This document shows, piece after piece, positions 7,089 to 10,888 of a stretch of 10,888 nt of DNA. The DNA is taken from NCBI GenBank assembly GCA_026785745.1, contig JAJAZO010000021.1, positions 1-10,888 on the forward strand. The letters run 5' to 3'. Numbering within the stretch: position 1 is the stretch's first letter; each line of letters opens with the position of its first letter. A model generated the notes under the pieces. It had not been told where the DNA came from. It did no database searches and was given only the letters and a program-made list of their open reading frames with translations. The position numbers and the translations under genes were made by a program. The DNA comes from Chitinophagaceae bacterium. Its GTDB lineage: Bacteria; Bacteroidota; Bacteroidia; Chitinophagales; Chitinophagaceae.

Positions 7089-7988
7089 ATGTCTTTTGAA
7101 TGGAAAGGGGTTTTCCCTGCTTTACTTACACCTTTTACTGCTGATGATAAGCTGGACCTGGATATGTTCGAAAAGAACCTGGCGGCACAACTGGATGCCG
7201 GAATTCATGGTATCATCATTGGTGGTTCGCTGGGAGAAGCCAGCACTATTACGGAGAAAGAAAAAGAAGAACTCGTTGAATTTTCTGTGGAATACCTGAA
7301 TGGAAAAATTCCGGTGATATTAAATATTGCAGAAAGTACAACGAAGGATGCCTTACTGCAGGCGGCTAATGCGAGAAAATGGGGAGCTGATGGTATTATG
7401 CTCCTACCGCCTATGCGATATAAAACAGATGACAGGGAAACCATCGCTTATTTTAAAGCGGTAGCAACATCTACAGATATTCCTATTATGATTTATAATA
7501 ACCCACCGGATTATAAAATAGATACAAGGCCCGATATGTTTGATGAACTGGTGGAATGTAAAAACATTACCGCCTTAAAAGAAAGTTCGAGAGATGTGAC
7601 CAACCTGACCAGAATGAAAAATCGTTTTGGTGACCGGTTCAACGTTTTATGCGGAGTGGATACACTGGCCATGGAAGAGCTTTGTCTTGGTGCTGATGGT
7701 TGGGTAGCAGGTTTGGTCTGTGCGTTTCCCAAAGAAACAGTAACCATTTATAACCTGGTGAAAGCAGGAAAGATAGAAGAAGCTGCAAAAATTTATCGTT
7801 GGTTCATGCCGTTGCTGGAATTAGACATTCATCCAAAGTTGGTGCAGTATATCAAACTGGCTGCGGCGCAAACCGGAATCGGCAGCGAATATGTAAGAGC
7901 ACCAAGATTGGTATTGGAAGGAGCGGAGAGAGAAAGAGTGCTGAAAACTATTAATGATACTATTACTGTAAGGCCAACTATTCAATAA
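7089..7988 (+). CDS. DapA-superfamily lyase/deaminase
   Basis: A 299-residue class I aldolase-type (beta/alpha)8 barrel. GGSLGE (45-50) replaces the DapA GTTGE loop; YNNPP carries the catalytic Tyr (136); ALKESS carries the Schiff-base Lys (164); CGVDTLAMEELCLGADGWV matches the family's G-x-D ... GA-G block. The Arg that binds the substrate carboxylate in true DapA (YNVPSRTG) is absent: the segment here is YNNPPDYKID with Asp at that position. This argues against lysine biosynthesis. The next gene, 17 bp on, encodes an alpha-ketoglutaric semialdehyde dehydrogenase-like enzyme, so the likely reactions are 1-pyrroline-4-hydroxy-2-carboxylate deaminase (hydroxyproline breakdown) or 2-keto-3-deoxy-pentonate dehydratase (oxidative pentose breakdown), both giving 2-oxoglutarate semialdehyde. 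I favour the first from memory of Bacteroidota gene clusters. The ATG at 7089 starts at the conserved FEWKGVFPALLTPF. Confidence 0.87.
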   Translation: MSFEWKGVFPALLTPFTADDKLDLDMFEKNLAAQLDAGIHGIIIGGSLGEASTITEKEKEELVEFSVEYLNGKIPVILNIAESTTKDALLQAANARKWGADGIMLLPPMRYKTDDRETIAYFKAVATSTDIPIMIYNNPPDYKIDTRPDMFDELVECKNITALKESSRDVTNLTRMKNRFGDRFNVLCGVDTLAMEELCLGADGWVAGLVCAFPKETVTIYNLVKAGKIEEAAKIYRWFMPLLELDIHPKLVQYIKLAAAQTGIGSEYVRAPRLVLEGAERERVLKTINDTITVRPTIQ

Positions 7989-8013
7989 TAAATATTCAAT
8001 ATTCAATGTTCAA
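7979..8013 (+). repeat. In-phase heptamer array across a stop and a start codon
   Basis: Five consecutive 7 bp units lie at 7979, 7986, 7993, 8000 and 8007: TATTCAA, TAATAAA, TATTCAA, TATTCAA, TGTTCAA. Three are identical, one differs by one base and one is diverged. The array contains the TAA stop of the DapA-like gene (7986-7988) and the ATG of the dehydrogenase gene (8006-8008), and covers the whole 17 bp between them, including any ribosome-binding region. Confidence 0.7.
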
Positions 8014-9487
8014 CGACGCAACGATACCAGAAATAGAAAACGCCATGCAACAGGCTTGGAAGGCATTTTATATTTACAGGAAATGTTCGTTGAAGCAACG
8101 GGCTGATTTTATGCGGGCCATTGCCAGGGAATTAGAAGCATTGGGCGATGAGTTATTAAAACTAACCGGTGAAGAAACGAACCTGCCCGAAGCAAGGTTG
8201 AGAAACGAAAGAGGAAGAACTATTTTTCAGTTGAATCAATATGCTGATGCTTGCGAAAAAGGTGATTGGCTCGAAGCAAGAATTGATACAGCCATTCCTG
8301 ATAAAGCTCCACCAAAGCCGGATATACGAAAGATGCTGATGCCCCTTGGCCCGGTGGTTGTTTTTGGGGCAGCTAATTTCCCTTTTGCTTATTCCACTGC
8401 CGGTGGTGATACCGCTACTGCCTTTGCAGCCGGTTGCCCGGTTATTGTAAAAGCACATCCTGCACATGCTGGTACCAGTGAGTTGGTAGCAAAAGCAATT
8501 TTGAAAGCTGCTGCTGATTGTGAAATGCCGGAAGGAATCTTTACTCATATTCATGGTGCATCGTTCGATATTGGCAAAGCATTAGTAGAACATATCTATA
8601 CAAAAGCTGTTGGGTTCACCGGTTCATTTATTGGTGGCAAACAATTATTTGATTGGGCTAATCAACGGAAAGTGCCCATTCCTGTTTTTGCAGAGATGAG
8701 CAGTATCAATCCTGTTTTTTTATTGCCGGAGAAAATGAAAACGGATGTTGTTGAGATGGCAAAGTTTTATGCCAGCTCCATCACATTAGGCGTTGGGCAG
8801 TTCTGTACCAATCCCGGTCTTATTATCGGCTTGGAAGGAAAAGAGCTAACTACTTTTACAGAAACATTAGGGAAAGAGATTTCCAAAATTGCTCCAGGCA
8901 CTATGCTTCATGCCGGCATATTTAAAAATTACAGAAAGAAAAAAGATGAAGCGTTAAAACAACCGGGAGTAGAAGTTGTAGCTTTTAGTGAAACAAAACC
9001 AGCGTTGAACCAGGGCAGCCCAACAATTGCAACTGTAAAAGGCCAAACATTTTTAAACAACCCTTTATTGCACCAGGAAGTATTCGGCCCATACTCATTG
9101 ATTGTCTGCTGCAAGGATATGAAAGAGATGTTACAAGTGGCTAATCACCTCGAAGGACAATTGACCGCCACATTAATGGCTACAGAAAACGACATCCGTA
9201 TTCATGATAAATTAGTTGAGGCGGTAAAAAATATTTGCGGCCGTTTTATTCTCAACAGTGTGCCGACAGGAGTGGAGGTTTGCCTGGGCATGCAGCATGG
9301 CGGCCCTTATCCTTCTACCACTGATGCAAGATTTGGTTCTGTTGGTGCAGATGCTATCAAACGTTTTGCCAGACCCATTGCTTTTCAAAACTGGAGTAAT
9401 GATTTATTACCTGATGAATTGAAGAATGAAAATCCGTTGAGTATTTGGCGGACGGTGAATAATGAATTGACAAAAAAATCATTATAG
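8006..9487 (+). CDS. Alpha-ketoglutaric semialdehyde dehydrogenase-like
   Basis: A 493-residue NAD(P)-dependent aldehyde dehydrogenase expected to oxidise 2-oxoglutarate semialdehyde (2,5-dioxovalerate) to 2-oxoglutarate in the cytoplasm. Landmarks: the cofactor site FGAANFPFAYSTAGGDTATA (120-139) and VIVKAHPAH (147-153) with Lys149; FTGS (204-207); general base Glu230 in FAEMSS; nucleophile Cys267 in GVGQFCTNPG; the C-terminal GGPYPSTTDARFGSVG and IKRFARPI. The GQFCTNPG, AHPAH and TTDARF signatures separate this group from betaine-aldehyde or succinate-semialdehyde dehydrogenases. The protein starts directly at the first helix and lacks the short N-terminal strand (about 25-30 residues) of many relatives; there is no upstream start in frame because a TGA lies at 7955-7957. 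I believe clade relatives are similarly short, but have not checked. It is probably translated from the same message as the DapA-like gene and ends in TAG. Confidence 0.88.
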   Translation: MFNDATIPEIENAMQQAWKAFYIYRKCSLKQRADFMRAIARELEALGDELLKLTGEETNLPEARLRNERGRTIFQLNQYADACEKGDWLEARIDTAIPDKAPPKPDIRKMLMPLGPVVVFGAANFPFAYSTAGGDTATAFAAGCPVIVKAHPAHAGTSELVAKAILKAAADCEMPEGIFTHIHGASFDIGKALVEHIYTKAVGFTGSFIGGKQLFDWANQRKVPIPVFAEMSSINPVFLLPEKMKTDVVEMAKFYASSITLGVGQFCTNPGLIIGLEGKELTTFTETLGKEISKIAPGTMLHAGIFKNYRKKKDEALKQPGVEVVAFSETKPALNQGSPTIATVKGQTFLNNPLLHQEVFGPYSLIVCCKDMKEMLQVANHLEGQLTATLMATENDIRIHDKLVEAVKNICGRFILNSVPTGVEVCLGMQHGGPYPSTTDARFGSVGADAIKRFARPIAFQNWSNDLLPDELKNENPLSIWRTVNNELTKKSL

Positions 9488-9785
9488 GGTTGTCACAAAA
9501 ATTTCGTTACCAACTCCGTAAAAAATGCTTCCGACAATTGTATAAACCTGCTTCAGTCACTTTTATTTCATCCCCAGCCTCTGAAAAATTAGAGGTGGTA
9601 CTTGTTTCTTGTTATTCTGCAACTTTTGTTCCCTGCAAAGAAACAGCCAGCCATTTAGCGGTTTTAATTCATAAGATAACCCTGATTCATCTGACCACCG
9701 GCGGAAAACACCGGATATTGGATAAAAAGACAGAAATACCCGGTTTTTAATACCATCACCTTTTCCATACCAGCCATTTTCTTTA
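9488..9785. other. Gap without a convincing gene
   Basis: About 300 bp separate the dehydrogenase stop from the promoter of the next gene. Open frames exist on both strands, but they lack recognisable motifs and are unlike their neighbours in residue make-up. The stretch contains a 7 bp stem hairpin at 9578-9595 and, near the end, a CCGGTTTTTAA run at 9740-9750 preceded by ACCGG at 9710-9714. The latter could form a loose terminator-like hairpin with a long loop. I see no RNA gene or mobile element. Confidence 0.4.
9578..9595 (+). repeat. Hairpin with 7 bp stem and AAAA loop
   Basis: CCTCTGA (9578-9584) pairs with TTAGAGG (9589-9595), including one G-T wobble on the RNA, around an AAAA loop. 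It lies about 90 bp after the dehydrogenase stop. The following bases (TGGTACTTGTTTCTTG) are not a clean T-run, so a terminator role for the pair of genes upstream is possible but not shown. Confidence 0.3.
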
Positions 9786-9793
9786 TACTTTTG
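9786..9793 (+). promoter_or_regulatory. -7 box (TACTTTTG) for the long helical gene
   Basis: TACTTTTG is a perfect TAnnTTTG match and ends 24 nt before the ATG at 9818. A T-run at 9761-9764 sits about where a -33 element would be, but it is not a good TTG. With the box at 2036 this is the best promoter match in the window. Confidence 0.5.
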
Positions 9794-9817
9794 CAATCCT
9801 TAAATTTTATAACGATT

Positions 9818-10888
9818 ATGAGAGAAGTAGTAAGAAGTGTACAAGAGGATAATGCACAGTTTGCCGCTATTGAGTGGGATGAAAAAGAGTTATTCCGGTA
9901 TCCGGTTTTATTGTTGCAAAGCAAAGACAACGAAGACCAGAAATTGTTTAACGAAGCCATAGAAGCGTTGTATAAAAAGTGGCTTGTAGGGGAAGAGGTA
10001 TGCTTCACTATAAAAACACAGACATATCAGTGGAATGTCAAAGAGCAATTTATTCCGGCTATCCTTAATCAACCTGAAAAGAATGAATACCTGGCCCGCA
10101 AGGCTCAAAAATTAATTCAGCAGCATCATAATGTTATTACTGCAGAAAAACTGGATAAAGAAATTACAGCATTGCAAGATAAACTGACTGCCGGTGTTAC
10201 TACAGAGCAATTAGCAGCAATCAATAACGATGCAAAGGCAATGGATGAAAAATTTAAAAATGCTGTCGCTGCTACGAAGAATATTACAATGGAACAAAAA
10301 TGGGTGGAAAACGGTATTGATAACAATACTTACCTGAACCTGAAGCCAAAGCTGAATGGTATTTTCGACCAAATAAAGAAAGCAAGGTTAGATTCTTTTG
10401 ATACCAACTACAATACGATTGCTCCCAAAGTGGAAGCCGCTTATGCACAAAGCAGGACGGATGAAAACTTTAATGAAACCCGTAAAGATTTAATAGCCTT
10501 ACAAAAAGAAGTAATTGCCATACCACTCGAACGTTGGCAAAAAAATGAACTGATGGACAGACTCCGTGCAGCGTTCGACCATATTAATACAAAACAAGAT
10601 GCCTGGCGGTTGCAACAGGATACCCGGCGGATTGAACAGACTGAAACTTTACAAAAACAGTATGACCTGGTAATACCACAAGCCCTTAATAGTCCTTTTA
10701 GTGAGGGGTTTTCTTTATTAAAAGATTTACAGGACTACACCAACAAATCCAGTGTACTCCGGGAAAAAAGAGAACAGTTTTATACAGCACTCGACGAGGC
10801 ATTTAAAACTATCAAACAAAAAGCCGATAGTGAAAACGATGCCAATTTTGAACTGGCTACCCGGCAGGTAGAACTGGCCATTTCCACC
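9818..10888 (+). CDS. 5' part of a long helical protein, family unknown
   Basis: The frame is open from ATG 9818 to the window edge: 357 codons without a stop, so the gene continues outside. There is no signal peptide or membrane segment, so it is probably cytoplasmic. The first 100 or so residues are mixed (a short strand-rich portion, ELFRYPVLLLQ and VCFTIKTQTYQWNV). The rest is a succession of charged helices rich in Gln, Lys, Glu and Asp with likely coiled-coil stretches (for example 95-160 and 215-285). The segment LERWQKNELMDRLRAAFDHI (237-256) recalls the Trp...Leu-x-x-x-Phe/Leu-Arg-x-Ala pattern of DUF349 helical repeats, which occur in tandem in Bacteroidota proteins. The resemblance is slight and no family is claimed. 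A perfect -7 box supports the start. Clean codon use, no lesions. Confidence 0.8.
   Translation, partial: MREVVRSVQEDNAQFAAIEWDEKELFRYPVLLLQSKDNEDQKLFNEAIEALYKKWLVGEEVCFTIKTQTYQWNVKEQFIPAILNQPEKNEYLARKAQKLIQQHHNVITAEKLDKEITALQDKLTAGVTTEQLAAINNDAKAMDEKFKNAVAATKNITMEQKWVENGIDNNTYLNLKPKLNGIFDQIKKARLDSFDTNYNTIAPKVEAAYAQSRTDENFNETRKDLIALQKEVIAIPLERWQKNELMDRLRAAFDHINTKQDAWRLQQDTRRIEQTETLQKQYDLVIPQALNSPFSEGFSLLKDLQDYTNKSSVLREKREQFYTALDEAFKTIKQKADSENDANFELATRQVELAIST

Noticed and set aside
7089..7988. Dihydrodipicolinate synthase for lysine and cell wall synthesis
   Set aside because: The carboxylate-binding Arg of DapA is missing and the partner gene is a semialdehyde dehydrogenase of breakdown pathways.
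9490..9750. 86-residue plus-strand frame after the dehydrogenase gene
   Set aside because: It starts at a TTG, has no promoter, no recognisable motif and an unusual Ser/Cys/Lys-rich make-up. It overlaps an equally unconvincing minus-strand frame.
1..10888. CRISPR array, insertion sequence, tRNA or rRNA gene, defence island
   Set aside because: No spaced repeats, transposase motifs, terminal inverted repeats or RNA gene sequence were recognised on either strand.

Overview
The window is most likely a chromosomal stretch from a Bacteroidota bacterium, probably Chitinophagaceae-like. The evidence is moderate-to-low GC, several TAnnTTTG-type -7 promoter boxes 15-25 nt upstream of start codons with little Shine-Dalgarno signal, a short lipoprotein, a secreted MORN_2 protein, a DUF1080 protein, and a DapA-like/semialdehyde dehydrogenase pair. 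The lineage is inferred from gene content and promoter style, not from a marker gene.

Left part (1-2904): the 3' end of an unrecognised gene with an in-frame continuation beyond its stop; a small Cys-containing lipoprotein gene interrupted by an in-frame TAG; a TMEM175-type (DUF1211) potassium channel gene on the minus strand whose start is out of frame across a seven-A tract; a divergent MmcQ/YjbR-like gene; and an exported MORN-repeat protein.

Middle (3047-6197): polyphosphate kinase ppk1 is recognisable over about 690 codons but is cut by an in-frame TAA at codon 612. It converges, with an 11 bp gap, on an intact GMP reductase gene (guaC) on the minus strand.

Right part (6365-10888): an exported 3-keto-disaccharide hydrolase-type protein (DUF1080); then a tightly linked pair encoding a DapA-superfamily lyase/deaminase and an alpha-ketoglutaric semialdehyde dehydrogenase-like enzyme. 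Together the pair is expected to turn a C5 intermediate (from hydroxyproline or from oxidised pentose or sugar acid) into 2-oxoglutarate. After a roughly 330 bp gap without a convincing gene comes the first 357 codons of a long helical protein that runs off the window.

Most of the content is metabolic and housekeeping; I see no defence system, mobile element, CRISPR array or RNA gene. The most notable feature is the concentration of broken reading frames in the first 5.1 kb (three in-frame stops and one homopolymer frameshift), with none in the second half. These may be real pseudogenes or errors in the sequence; reads are needed to tell. A secondary curiosity is an in-phase heptamer array that spans the stop of the DapA-like gene and the start of the dehydrogenase gene.
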